NCBI GenBank assembly: GCA_035578175.1 | Contig: JAQMRL010000040.1 | Location: 248,001 to 312,000, forward strand | Length of the DNA: 64,000 nt | Origin: Catonia carolina | Taxonomy: Eukaryota; Arthropoda; Insecta; Hemiptera; Achilidae | Direction: 5' to 3' | Shown: piece by piece, positions 53,148-63,956 of the stretch | Layout: every line of letters begins with the position of its first letter | Position numbering within the stretch: the stretch's first letter is position 1 | Made by a program: the position numbers and the translations under genes | Notes under the pieces: generated by a model | Databases searched by the model: none | What the model saw: only the letters and a program-made list of their open reading frames with translations | Told to the model about the DNA's origin: nothing

Positions 53148-53774
53148 AAAACAATAAAAAATTGTTTTCGTAAGCAGGTTTTTTTTATTAAAAATGCTTG
53201 ACACTTTAAGTTAAACCTATTACCGCTTCTAGGGTTAAAGTTAGAGAAACAAAAACACAAGTGTAAACAAAGACAGACCAAAACAAAAATAGTGCACGTT
53301 ATAAACTTTTAGGTTAGACTATACTGCAAACCTATGAATAAATAAAAGAGAGATGGCAATGTAGTATAATATCACAGTAAAATATTAATCGAAACGGAAA
53401 ATTATTTTGTAAAATTTTGTGACAGATGGCAAAATTAGCTTTAACATAAAAATCACAAAAAAATTAATAAAATATTTTGTAGCTGGCTTAGCAACATGAT
53501 TCTAATGCCATTTTAAAGCGTACATTTCAAACTATATTTTTACGAAAAACAAAAAAATTTTTTTTTTGTAATCCCTAATTTGTGTACGTTGCAACTGTTC
53601 AATTCAGAACAATAAGCAACCCTATGACCCAATGAGATGAGGATGATGTATATGACGTGTAAATGAGATGTAGTCTTGTACAGACCCAGGCCGACCATTC
53701 CTGAGAGAGTATGGTTAATTAAACCCCAACCATTAAAGTACACCGGTAACCACTATGTAGTATTCAAATCCGTA

Positions 53775-53890
53775 TAAAAGTAACTAGCTTTACTATGATT
53801 TGAACCAGGAACCTCGTCTCTGAAAATCAGCTGTTAAACAGCTGATTTTGGCGACGACTTTACCTCTAGACCATCCCGGTGGGTTAAAAC
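53775..53890 (-). repeat. tRNA-like SINE fragment with inner palindrome
   Basis: On the minus strand an A-box-like GATGGTCTAGAGGTAAAG is followed by AAATCAGCTGTT/AACAGCTGATTT (perfect palindrome) and a B box GGTTCCTGGTTCAAATC. Looks like the head of a tRNA-derived SINE rather than a tRNA. Confidence 0.55.
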
Positions 53891-53945
53891 AAAAAATCGA
53901 TAATTTTTTTTTGTTTGTTCATTCCACACTCCCCTTAAATTTAAA

Positions 53946-53986
53946 TTGGCAAGTGAAAGTCATGTCAGTGTTTCACATAAGATTTT
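53946..53986 (+). mobile_element. Family A 3' end remnant
   Basis: TTGGCAAGTGAAAGTCATGTCAG then TTTCACA: the last 40 bp of family A. Confidence 0.6.
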
Positions 53987-54018
53987 TTAATATATTTTAT
54001 CAATTTTTTCTGTTACAG

Positions 54019-54333
54019 CCCTTACCGAACGATGAATCATTGAAATCGGAAGATGGTGAAAAATTACGACAAATTTTAAAGAACGTTTGCGTAGTAAATT
54101 TTCGAAGTAACAAACAATCGGATGTCAGATTATTCTGGATTAAACTACGGCTTGCATTGCCATCGTTAAAAAGAAATAATTCTTGTATATCTTCGTCTTC
54201 CTCTCCGTCTTCATCTACTTCATTTTTGAACGAAGGTTTCGACCTAAATCACATGAACGTAACGGAATCTATGAATACAAAAATTAGTTTAGTGTTAACA
54301 AAATCAACAGACAGTATTGAAGTATTAGTTTAA
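54019..54333 (+). CDS. Candidate terminal host exon with TIR box-3-like motif
   Basis: Strong acceptor (TTTTTTCTGTTACAG, AG 54017-54018), then 104 open codons to TAA. The product has KLRQILKNVCVVNF, then DVRLFWIKLRLALPS; FW-x-x-LR-x-ALP is the box-3 motif near the C-terminus of TIR domains in Toll-type receptors. A Ser-rich stretch and a 45-residue tail follow. The exon starts in phase 0. If right, it is the last exon of a TIR-domain protein on the plus strand, with upstream exons elsewhere. Codon use with CGA, TCG and ACG codons looks genic against the AT-rich surroundings. The family call rests on one short motif. Confidence 0.42.
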   Translation, partial: PLPNDESLKSEDGEKLRQILKNVCVVNFRSNKQSDVRLFWIKLRLALPSLKRNNSCISSSSSPSSSTSFLNEGFDLNHMNVTESMNTKISLVLTKSTDSIEVLV

Positions 54334-54897
54334 GTTTTGTGTTTTTTTTTTATTTTTCATGTTATTTTTTAATAATTTTTAAGTAAAAGGGAAATTTTTA
54401 TTTCCTGCTCTATGACAGATGGCAGCACTGAATTTCTCTGTCATTCTAAGCTATAATATCAGCTGTTTATTTGGTAATTATCGAGTTTAGGGCTCCTTAC
54501 TGATTTAAAAAAAAAAATTGATACATTTTTGTGTACTGATTCTAATTATGAACTTATTCGTGTGCGCAAACCACCGTGGAATTACAGTAGGCTCTCACAT
54601 TACGATCGTAAAGCGAAAATATCGTAATGTGAGACCACATTCTTGCCCAATCATTAGATTGTATATACAATTCCACAAGAAATTTACATTAGCCTGTACA
54701 GACAGATAACCCTACACATTCTTCAAATAGCGCTGATTTCAGTACAAATAATTTGATAATAGGTATAATTATAAAAAAATCCCTTTTTGAATTTATCAGA
54801 CACTTTAACGTCTTTTAAAACTGACTTTTGCTTTACAATCGTTGAAATTGTAGACTGGAAATAACCATTCTGGCGAACCAATTCATATATCATAGCC

Positions 54898-55640
54898 CCT
54901 TTTTTTTTTTTATTTTACGGCCACAAAGGACCACTTAAGTTCAATCTTTCAACGTCTAGCTCTTTCAGATGTTCCACCAAAACGCCCCCGCAGTTGTCGC
55001 TCCCGTACTTTTCCTCTTCTTCGCCAATAATTCTTCAATGTTTCGGATCTTCTCAGTCTCTCAGCGTCCGAAATCACCATGGCTTTCCTGACCCTCAATT
55101 GTTCCCTAAATTTAACCGATCGCTGTTTGTATGTCCTGTAGCTCCCTGACTTAGTTTTGAGGTCAGCTATTGTGATGTTTAGTTCCTCCATATCCTTTTT
55201 GACTTCCTTTATCCAGTTTGGTGTCATCTTCTTTTGCCAGAAAAACTCAGTCATCCTTCTTAGTAATCTTGTATCCTCCATTCTCAATATATGTCCCAGG
55301 AAGGATATCCTTTTTTTCCTGATGATACTGGTTAAAGGCTCAATTGTTTCATATACTTCCTTGTTTGGTACAATATAGAAACTACCATCTTGAAGGGACC
55401 ATTTTCCAATACACCTTCTTGCTATTTGCCTCTCCACTTTCTCGATTTTGTCCTTTTCGCCTATTCTTGTTGGACCAAACAGGGTTTCACTCGCATACAG
55501 GACTTCAGGAAGTATCACGGTATTGTAGTGTCTTAATTTTGTGTTGATGGACATACATTTCTTATTGTAAATATTCCTAGTGGTTATGGCGGATTTGATT
55601 AATTTATTTGTTCTTTCCTTCCAGTTAATTCTTTAATAAA
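54898..55640 (-). pseudogene. LINE C-terminal fragment with A tail
   Basis: Minus strand from about 55640: LRHYNTVILPEVLYASETLF, RQIARRCIGKWSLQDGS and ISFLGHILRMEDTRLLRR lie in one frame of 201 codons to a stop at 54949; a T-run at 54898-54912 is the A tail. This is the region after the RT core of an insect LINE protein. 5' truncated. Confidence 0.85.
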
Positions 55641-55905
55641 AATTTTACTTTTTATGCCTGATTTAGGACCCATTTTCACTATAACTACAGTAACGTACAC
55701 AGGAAACACGGTACCAAAACTACAAAGAATTTGTATGTATGTGTAATAACACGACAGGCACTAGGGCACAGATGCTAAACTGATAACCAAGGCAATACAC
55801 GTAACACTACTAAATAGTAAATAAGGGTGCTGTGACAAAACTGAAAAACAGAAACAACCTTCAGCTGATGATGGGAGGGTGCGGATAGCATGATTGAGGG
55901 TATCT

Positions 55906-56031
55906 TGACAAGAGGCAGGGAGTACATTCGATCAGAACTTCTTACTGTAGGGGTTGACGATTGGCGGGTGACAAGAGGCAGGGAGTACATTCGATCAGAA
56001 CTTCTTACTGTAGGGGTTGACGATTGGCGGG
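55906..56031. repeat. Perfect 63-bp tandem duplication
   Basis: Two identical adjacent units starting TGACAAGAGGCAGGGAGTAC. Confidence 0.95.
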
Positions 56032-56359
56032 TCAGGTGCACTTGCAACTTTGGGTTCCAATGACTAATTTGATGACACATCGTAAAGTGAAATATCGTAA
56101 AGTGAGGGCCCACTGTAGTTTTAAGCCCTTTTTTATCATCTACTTAATGGGTCCATTATAAAAGTAATGCACATGATTTTATTATGACGCGACTATCCAT
56201 TCCAGCTCGGTAAAACCGATCGGGAAATGTGGTGGGGGACTACCCTTTCAACGCAGCTAGTCACCAATTCGCTCCAAACTGTCTGAGCAGAAAGATGTAT
56301 CTCTGCGTGAAATGTGTTTTTTAACTTTGTAACATGGCGTGATGGAGCGTTCGCTTAAA

Positions 56360-56720
56360 CAGTGATACACCATCAAGTTTTGCGTGCAGCTTGGAAAGAA
56401 TGCAACCAAAACATTCCAGATGCTTCAAGAGCCCTTCAATCACAGCCCGGGAGGTGGCACATGGAGGGCCGGGAGAAGGTCACCAATAAACCCCATTCTG
56501 GACGCCCAAAAACCGCCAGAACCAATGACAATGTGAATTGTGTGCGCTGTATCTCAATTGAGCATCCAGCACATTGCCGATACGCTAACATGTCCACATT
56601 TGCGGTACAAGGAATATTGATCAAAGAGCTACAAATGCGCAAGGTTTGCCCGAAGCTTGTTCCAAAAGTGTTCACAAAAGACCAACCTTCTGGCCCAAAG
56701 CAACACCTTGGTGGTCCCCG
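56360..56720 (+). pseudogene. Mariner transposase N-terminal fragment
   Basis: HTH region of a mariner: WKECNQNIPDASRALQ, RWHMEGREKVTNKPHSGRPK, TNDNVNCVR, then LQMRKVCPKLVPK and TKDQ. The order WHxxF-GRExVxDxxRSGRPxTxxTxxNV...LQMRKVCAKxVPxxLT is diagnostic of mariner. The catalytic half and both ends are missing. Confidence 0.85.
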
Positions 56721-56824
56721 CAACCCCCTTACAGTCCCGACTTGTGCAAAAAAAAATAAGTTCATATTTAAATAATTCAGCTTTCAAAAAATTATCAATT
56801 TCAAAAAAATTATTAAAATCAGTT

Positions 56825-56905
56825 TTTTTGTCATCAGTCTCTCGACTGGTTTGATACAGTTCTTTAAGCTGTTCTATCTTGTGCTGTAACACCCTACATC
56901 TTTTG
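56825..56905 (-). repeat. LINE 3' tail
   Basis: GTCATCAGTCTCTCGACTGG in reverse matches the end of the LINE at 28755-29812. Confidence 0.65.
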
Positions 56906-57570
56906 TTTTTGCTTTTGATACTGTACTATTTTCTACGCCGGTCTGTCGTTCGTGTTTTTCCCGCTATTGGTGCGTTGAACGTTGTTGCTTTTTCTGCCAG
57001 TAGATAGCGCAGTCAGGAAACTTCTCACTCTGCGTGTACCAGTGGGTGAGACATACACGAAGGACCTGGCCAAGCAGTTGTTGAAGGAAAACAGTCAGTC
57101 AGTATCGATCGTTGCTTCGAGAAGGTCAGTACGGAGAGAGAAAGATCACTCAACATTGAATTTATGCTCCACACTGATCCCTTCCCTTTTCTTCGCTTCA
57201 CCTCAGACTCCTCCTTGTGGAGACAGCGGTAAACGGTGTACGCTATGTCGGCGACCGCTCCTATTCGTTAGGCGGCGGTGTAGACGATCTGCTCTTCACG
57301 TCACCAGGAGTCGCTCCTCCTCACCGAGGCAGCAGCAAAAGGTAACGGCCGTGTTGGCAACCGCTCTTGGCTTCACCGGCTTCAGGCAGCAGTAGAGACT
57401 ATACATGCTTGCCAGCAGTCTCTCCTCTTTGAACCACCAGCGAATAGTAATGTAACGCTCATGGGCGAGTCGCACAAAAGAGCTAGCTCTTTTAACTGAG
57501 CGGTGAGCTACCACCTCTTTTATTTTGACCGACCACCACACCGAGCGTTTCTCCCCACGCAGCACGCTCT
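56906..57570. other. GC-rich unclassified repeat-like region
   Basis: Unlike its surroundings, GC-rich with GGCGACCGCTCC and GTCGCTCCTCC segments that recall the interior of the hAT element at 63011. Open frames are short and unconvincing. Confidence 0.35.
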
Positions 57571-57574
57571 CCAC

Positions 57575-59220
57575 ACAGAGCTGACGTGTACATACCCTCC
57601 ACGACTAAACCACTTTTTTCTAGTCGCATCATAGCAAGTACCGTTGTACTGTACTGTAACAATTTTACCACGTGCGTACGAAACAAAGATAGATACATGA
57701 CAAAAATTTGTTTGTGGAAAGGGATGCATGGTTGATGCATGCGCAAACACAACGTGCTGTGTGCGAAAGAGTGAGCGAAAGTCACCCTCGGCTTGACTCA
57801 CTGTCTGTTTATTCACGTAGCTCAACTTAGTTCTGTACGTACTTGAATCTACTAGCCCAGAGCTGACGTGTACACCACCTCCACAACTAAACCACGTTTT
57901 TCTAGTAGCATCATAGCAAGTACTGTTGTACTGTACTGTAACAATTTTACCACGTGTGTACAAAACAAAGATAGATACATGACAAAAATTTGTTTGTGGA
58001 AAGGGATGCATGGTTGATGCATGCGCAAACACAACGTGCTGTGTGCGAAAGAGTGAGCGAAAGTCACCCTCGGCTTGACTCACTGTTTGTTTATTCACGT
58101 AGCTCAACTTAGTTCTGTACGTACTTGAATCTACTAGCCCAGAGCTGACGTGTACATCCCCTCCCTCCATTACTAAACCACGTTTTTCTAGTCGCATCAT
58201 AGCAAGTACCATTGTACTGTACTGTAACAATTTTACCACGTGTGTACAAAACAAAGATAGATACATGACAAAAATTTGTTTGTGGAAAGGGATGCATAGT
58301 TGATGCATGCGCAAACACAACGTGCTGTGTGCGAAAGAGTGACGAAAGTCACCCTCGGCTTGACTTACTGTCTGTTTATTCACGTAGCTCAACTTAGTTC
58401 TGTATGTACTTGAATCTCCTAGCTCAGAGCTGACGTGTACATCACCTCCACGACTAAACCACGTTTTTCTAGTAGCATCATACCAAGTACCGTTGTACTA
58501 TACTGTAACAATTTTACCACGTGTGTACAAAACAAAGATAGATACATGACAAAAATTTGTTTGTGGAAAGGGATGCATGGTTGATGCATGCGCAAACACA
58601 ACGTGCTGTGTGCGAAAGAGGTCCTCGGGATCGTATGTACAGAGCATACGACTTCTCCGACACACTGAGGGTGAAAATTTTTGATCGTCAGGAGTGGGCG
58701 GAGGGACAGCCAGTGATACCGGAAGGGGTTACCTTTTGGTACACTAACGGCTCAGTGATGAGCGGGAGTGGGGGTTGGGGGAAAGATTTCCCTGGCCCTT
58801 GGGTGTAACATAACCGTCTTCTAAGATGAAATATTGGCCATTAAGGTCTGTGCGGCTCAGGGGGTCGCACACTTATATTTATATGCAGTTGCAAAGTGGT
58901 TGGCTGCAAAAGAAGAGCGCTGATGGGTAAGGTTGTGTAAACACCTTCTCAGATAAGCGCACTAGATCCTAGGCAGATCCTGCGCTTTATTGAAAGTGTG
59001 GGGCTTGCATAAATAAGGAATAGGGGCAATCACAAAAGATCTTTTAGGTCGCGGTGAGGAGGGGCTGCAGAAGCCTGAACGCCCTTATTGTAAAGTAAAA
59101 GTAAAGTAAAAAAAGTGTGCGAAAGAGTGAGCGAAAGTCACCCTCGGCTTGACTTACTGTCTGTTTATTCACATAGCTCAGCTCAGTGCTGTACGTATTA
59201 GAATCTACTAGCTCACTCCC
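57575..59220. repeat. 282-bp satellite array, about four copies, split by a LINE insertion
   Basis: GAGCTGACGTGTACA marks units at 57579, 57860, 58142 and 58425. Each has a TGCATGGTTGATGCATGCGC near-palindrome and CACCCTCGGCTTGACT. The last unit is cut at 58620 and continues at 59128. Frames of up to 290 codons across it repeat themselves and are not genes. Confidence 0.93.
58621..59114 (+). mobile_element. 5'-truncated non-LTR retrotransposon (RNase H end) with 13-bp target duplication
   Basis: Flanked by GTGTGCGAAAGAG at 58608-58620 and 59115-59127. Encodes RNase H-like WYTNGSVMSGSGGWG and, in a second frame, EILAIKVCAQGVA, as in R1/I-type LINEs, and ends with GTAAAGTAAAAGTAAAGTA and an A run. 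Confidence 0.9.
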
Positions 59221-59363
59221 ACAGTTCACCCCTTCTATCGTTCAATTGTATAGCACACTTTGAGCCGTTCGCTCAAGTGTGCAGAGCGGGGTGTGCTAGC
59301 TCACCTATTTTACTGTGCCATCCCATGACTACCAGCGAAGTTTTCCCCAACCATTTTCCTTTT

Positions 59364-60298
59364 TACTTTCTCTTGCCTATATGAATATATAGGAAGGAAA
59401 GTATTGTTTTCATGTTGATTTTAAGAAATCGAGTTTTCACCGGATCTATACGTTTTCAGACCCCCTGAACCCACACATACATGTTTTTAGCGATTGGTCT
59501 GTGTGTGTGTGTGTCTGTGTGTGAACAAAATATCTCAAGAACGGAACATCGTACGAACTTGAAACTTGAAACTTAAGTTACATACCACTACCGGACGCGA
59601 CACAAACATTTTCATCAAAATCGGTCAACCGGAAGTAGTAGTTTATTCGTATAATTTTTCAGTTTTTTGCGATTTTCTCAAAAACTGGTCCTACGATTTT
59701 TTTTAAAATCGCCTATTTTACTCAATGTTTTATTCTCTACAAGATAGGGTAGGCGCCATGTTTGCTGAAATACTCGGTGAGGCTGTTTTCACGTAAAAAC
59801 GTTGTTTTTTTAAGATTACGGCTTTAATATAAATTTCAGCGCAAAAACTTATATAATAAAAGTTGTAGAGAATTTAAAAACCTACAACTTCTGTTTCAAA
59901 CATTTTTTTGTATAACGCTTAGTTTAGCGGTAATTTGCGATTTTCTGTTTTTTTCTCACGAAAATGTGTGAAAAATCGATTTTTTTAACATTTCGGTCTT
60001 AGTATGCATTTTACGACAAAAGTGTATATAATTAAATTTATAGAAAATTAAAAGATCTACAACTTTTGTTTAGAGCATTTTTCTCTACAGAGCCTAGTTT
60101 AGCGTGAAAGCGTGATTTTCCGTATTTTTAAGCCAAACTGAGTTCGATTGTCATTTTGCGTCATTCACTCATGATTAAAATAAGGTTATGTTTTTGAGGT
60201 TAGTTTTTGTTTATTTCTAATATTTTATTAATAATGTTAGGTTTATTATTAATCATTTGCATTGGCAAGAGAAAGTTGTGTGAGTGTTTCACACCAGA
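59364..60298 (+). mobile_element. Family A repeat, copy 9
   Basis: Full length, 935 bp, between T-runs on both sides. Confidence 0.93.
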
Positions 60299-60638
60299 TT
60301 TTTTTTTTTACTTTTGAACATGACTACACCGCAAGATGCCCTGCCGCTCTGGCCAGTCCTATCTCAATCAACTTTTGAGCTACACCTGCCATGGTAACAC
60401 TTCATAATTCATAAAATTGGTTTTGAGCCCTGTAACTCCGTAATTATCGTTTATTTATTATTGTATTATAGTATGTGATTTAAGTTTAAAATAAATTCAT
60501 CTGAATTTACCAAAGTAAATTTACGAAAAGTAATTTGTATGGAGAGTTATTTATGGAAGTGAATTCGTTTTGTAATTTTTGAAAGTTAATAATATAGTAA
60601 GTTTATAATAGGAACTTAAGAACTTTGTTTTTCATTTT
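60299..60638. other. Nothing recognised
   Basis: Short AT-rich interval between two family A copies. Confidence 0.4.
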
Positions 60639-61612
60639 TACTTTCTCTTGCCTATATGAATATATAGGAAGGAAAGTATTGTTTTCATGTCGATTTTAAC
60701 AAATACACTCTTCACCGGATCTATACGTTTTCAGACCCCCTGAATCCAAAAAACATGTTTTTAGCGATTGGTCTGTGTGTGTGTCTGTGTGTCTGTGTGT
60801 CTGTCTGTGTGTGTGTGTGTGTCTGTGTGTGTGTGTGTGAACAGAATATCTCAAGAACGGAACATCGTACGAACTTGAAACTTGAAACTTAAGTTACATA
60901 CCACTACCGGACGCGACACGAACATTTTCATCAAAATCGGTCAACCGGAAGTAGTAGTTTATTCGTATAATTTTTCAGTTTTTTGCGATTTTCTCAAAAA
61001 CTGGTCCTACGATTTTTTTTAAAATCGCCTATTTTACTCAATTTTTTATTCTCTACAAGATAGGGTAGGCGCCATGTTTGCTGAAATTATCGGTGAGGCT
61101 GTTTTCACGTAAAAACGTTGTTTTTTTAAGATTACGGCTTTAATATGCATTTTAGCGCAAAACTTTATATAATAAAAGTTGTAGAGAATTTAAAAACCTA
61201 CAACTTTTGTTTCAAATATTTTTTTGTATAACGCTTAGTTTAGCGGTAATTTGCGATTTTCTGTTTTTTTTCTCACGAAAACGTGAGAAAAATCGATTTT
61301 TTTAACATTTCGGTCTTAGTATGCATTTTACGACAAAAGTGTATATAATTAAATTTATAGAAAATTAAAAGATCTACAACTTTTTTTTAGAGCATTTTTC
61401 TCTACAGAGCCTAGTTTAGCGTGAAAGCGTGATTTTCCGTATTTTTAAGCCAAACTCAGTTCGTCATTTTGCGTCATTCACTCATGATTAAAATAAGGTT
61501 ATGTTTTTGAGGTTAGTTTTTGTTCATTTCTAATGTTTTAATACTAATGTTAGGTTTATTGTTAATTATTTGCATTGGCAAGAGAAAGTTGTGTGAGTGT
61601 TTCACACCAGAT
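60639..61612 (+). mobile_element. Family A repeat, copy 10 (full-length example)
   Basis: About 970 bp. Starts TACTTTCTCTTGCCTATATG, has a (TG)n/(TGTC)n microsatellite near 60775-60840, a perfect inner hairpin AAAAGTTGTAG...CTACAACTTTT (here slightly worn), and ends TTGGCAAGAGAAAG with hairpin GTGTGA-GTGTT-TCACAC then CAGA and a T-run. CTTTCTCTTGCC and GGCAAGAGAAAG are inverted near the ends. No coding capacity. Confidence 0.93.
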
Positions 61613-62365
61613 TTTTTAGTTCATTTTAATTCTTCTTTATCTGTACAGATTTAATTTAATTTTTTAAAAAATCCTAAAGTCGCAATCTTAAAAAAAGAAA
61701 AATCAGAAAATTACTAATGTGCAACATAGCTCCCAAACGAATGAACCAAATTTGATTTAGTTTTTTTTGTCTGAAAGTTTTCTCATATTTTTATATTTTG
61801 AGTTTAAAAAAGCCACTGTGATTTTTTCTACATTCAACTGCAATTGGCAAGGAATTACTGTATTTATTATTCAAATTTGTATTAGCTTATAAGTTTAAAA
61901 AAAAATTCCAATATTGTTTTGTAATTAAATTTAAGTTTAAAATTATGTAAAGTTTATTGTAAATAAATTCCACTTGATTGTTACATAATAAACCAAATTT
62001 TATTAAATGTTCTGCTTTTAATGTTATTATAAGAGGGTATATCCCAAAATACCATTCAACCCTTAAGATCCTTAGCTTTCATATCACCGTCAGTCCGCTC
62101 CTTTCTGGGTTGTCCTCAATTCCTCCATTTACATGGAACTCCTAGCCAAATCTTCTCCGTCATTCTTTGTAGATAGCCATACAAGTCTGCCCATAACAGA
62201 CAGGTGGAGTGTCAAATTATTTACACTCAATCTGTTCGTTGCAGGGCTAAAATAAATAGTTCTGTTTCTTATCACATGGTCAGCCAATTAAATGACTAGA
62301 CCATTTAAGAACAGAAGAGGTAGAGGTGTAAAAGACAATAATCAGAGTTATCACCTCTGAAAGTA
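61613..62365. other. Mostly unrecognised, with LINE-like traces
   Basis: AT-rich to about 62040; then a GC-richer stretch whose minus strand reads VMGRLVWLSTKNDGEDLARS, perhaps a trace of a LINE protein. Not strong enough to call. Confidence 0.35.
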
Positions 62366-62600
62366 ATGAATTTCATTATACAGCCAGATCCTGTGGTGAA
62401 TGAAGTGAAGGTGTCATTTGCAGAGTGGAAAATATATGCTTTTCAGAGGGCCCGGCATGCTGATAAGCATACTTTTCCACTCGGTGAGGAAGGCAATGGT
62501 AAACCACTTCACTCCTCGTTTTACTTAGTAAAACCTCTACAGGTTCAAACCAGCTTTTTGGCTGATGACCTAAACAACAACAGCCATACAAGACAAGTTT
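62366..62600 (+). repeat. Unclassified interspersed repeat piece
   Basis: GAAGGCAATGGTAAACCACTTCACTCCTC is a phrase I associate with dispersed insect retroposon sequence. The open frame over it is probably incidental. Confidence 0.3.
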
Positions 62601-62602
62601 TT

Positions 62603-62960
62603 TACTTTCTCTTGCCTATATGAATATATAGGAAGGAAAGTATTGTTTTCATGTCAATTTTTCAAAATCGAGTTTTCACTGGATTTACACATTTTCAACC
62701 CCCTAAACCCAAAAAACATGTTTTTAGCGATTGGTCTGTGTGTGTGTGTGTGTGAACAGATTATCTCAAGAACGGAACACCATACGAACTTGTAACTTGA
62801 AACTTAAGTTAGGCACCACTACCGGACCCGACAAACATTTTGATCAAAATCGGTTAATGAGAAGTAGTAGTTTATTTGTGTAATTTTTCACTTTTTTGCG
62901 ATTTTCTCAAAAATGGGTCCTACGATTTTTTTTTAAATTGCCTCGTTTACTAAAATTCTA
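62603..62960 (+). mobile_element. Family A repeat, copy 11 (5' part)
   Basis: From TACTTTCTCTTGCC to the CCTCGTTTACTAAAATTC block, then meets an inverted family A fragment. Confidence 0.88.
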
Positions 62961-63956
62961 AGCCTCTCCAAGAATTTCAGCAGACATGATGCCTACCCTA
63001 TCTTGTAGAACAGGGGTTCTCAAACTTTTTAGGCCAAGGCCCCCCCCCCACCTTGATCTGTTCTAGGCTCGCGGCCCCCTTATGCTAAGAGTTAAAAATT
63101 AAAACCAACAAAGCAAATGAATAAGTTGTCGCCACCGGCTTCTTGTAGCGCAGTCGTCGAGCTCATAGGACCGGTCGGCCGGCGGCGTAGTTCAAAAGTA
63201 AATGATAACATCCAAGGGGGAAAGACGGGAAGTCGTCTTCGCCGCTGCCTAAAAGATTAGGAGCAGCCGCCGACGCAGCGACCACCTTTCAACGCTGCCT
63301 CCGAGGAGGAGCAGTCACCGGTGAAGTGAATCGGGGTCGTCTGTACCGCTGCCTAATCTAATAGGAGCGCGTCGCCGACGCAGCGTACACCTTATACCGC
63401 TGCCTCCGAAGGGGAGCAGTCGCCGGTGAAGCGAGGGTAAGGGGATGGAGGTAGAGATGACTGAAATGAAACTCAATGTTGAGCTGTCAACTTCCCCGTA
63501 TCGATTACTCGCAACACAGAGAGTATCGATACTGTCACCTTCTCAACTCTTGCCTCGCCAGTCGCAGATACTATATGATGCCACTTGGTACATGCGCTGT
63601 GAGAGGTATGACCGCTGGCGCATTCTATCGGCAGCAGCAACCCCCATCGCAGCGCATAGTGGACATAATATGAACTACGGACCGGCGTACAATTAAAAAC
63701 AGTATCAAAGTTTATTCATTTTTTTATTACCCTTTTAGGCTTGCGCCCCCTCATGTTAAGAATTAGAAATTAAAACCAACAAAGCAAATAAATAAGTTTT
63801 TTATCATTTTTTCTGTGTTATTAATATAGTTTTTTATTTTTCTAACTTTCTCGTGCCCCCCTTATTTATCCTTTGCGCGCCCCTTGGGGGTCGCGCCCCA
63901 CAGTTTGAGAACCCCTGTTGTAGAACATAAATGTAGTAAATGAGGTGATTAAAATG
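62961..63956 (-). mobile_element. Family A fragment in reverse, split by hAT element
   Basis: GATGCCTACCCTATCTTGTAGAA before the hAT element and CATAAATGTAGTAAATGAGG after it are contiguous in family A once one 8-bp copy is removed. Confidence 0.8.
63011..63917. mobile_element. Non-autonomous hAT element (907 bp) with perfect 8-bp target duplication
   Basis: 16-bp perfect inverted ends CAGGGGTTCTCAAACT, flanked by TTGTAGAA at 63003-63010 and 63918-63925. The inside is GC-rich, with a roughly 110-bp tandem repeat (about 63228 and 63339; CCGACGCAGCG, CGCTGCCTCCGA, AGTCGCCGGTGAAG). GCGCCCC runs near both ends. No transposase. Confidence 0.95.

Larger units (their letters stand above)
54585..56115. 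mobile_element. pogo-like element carrying a LINE insertion
   Basis: Ends CAGTAGGCTCTCACATTACG and (reverse) CAGTGGGCCCTCACTTTACG, with TA on each side (54583-54584, 56116-56117); the inner TCGTAAAG motif is repeated at both ends. It contains a LINE fragment (54898-55640) and a perfect 63-bp duplication at 55906-56031. No transposase recognised. Confidence 0.7.

Noticed and set aside
57520..58392. 290-codon minus-strand frame
   Set aside because: It runs across the 282-bp satellite and repeats the same peptide; no domain, start context or splice signals.
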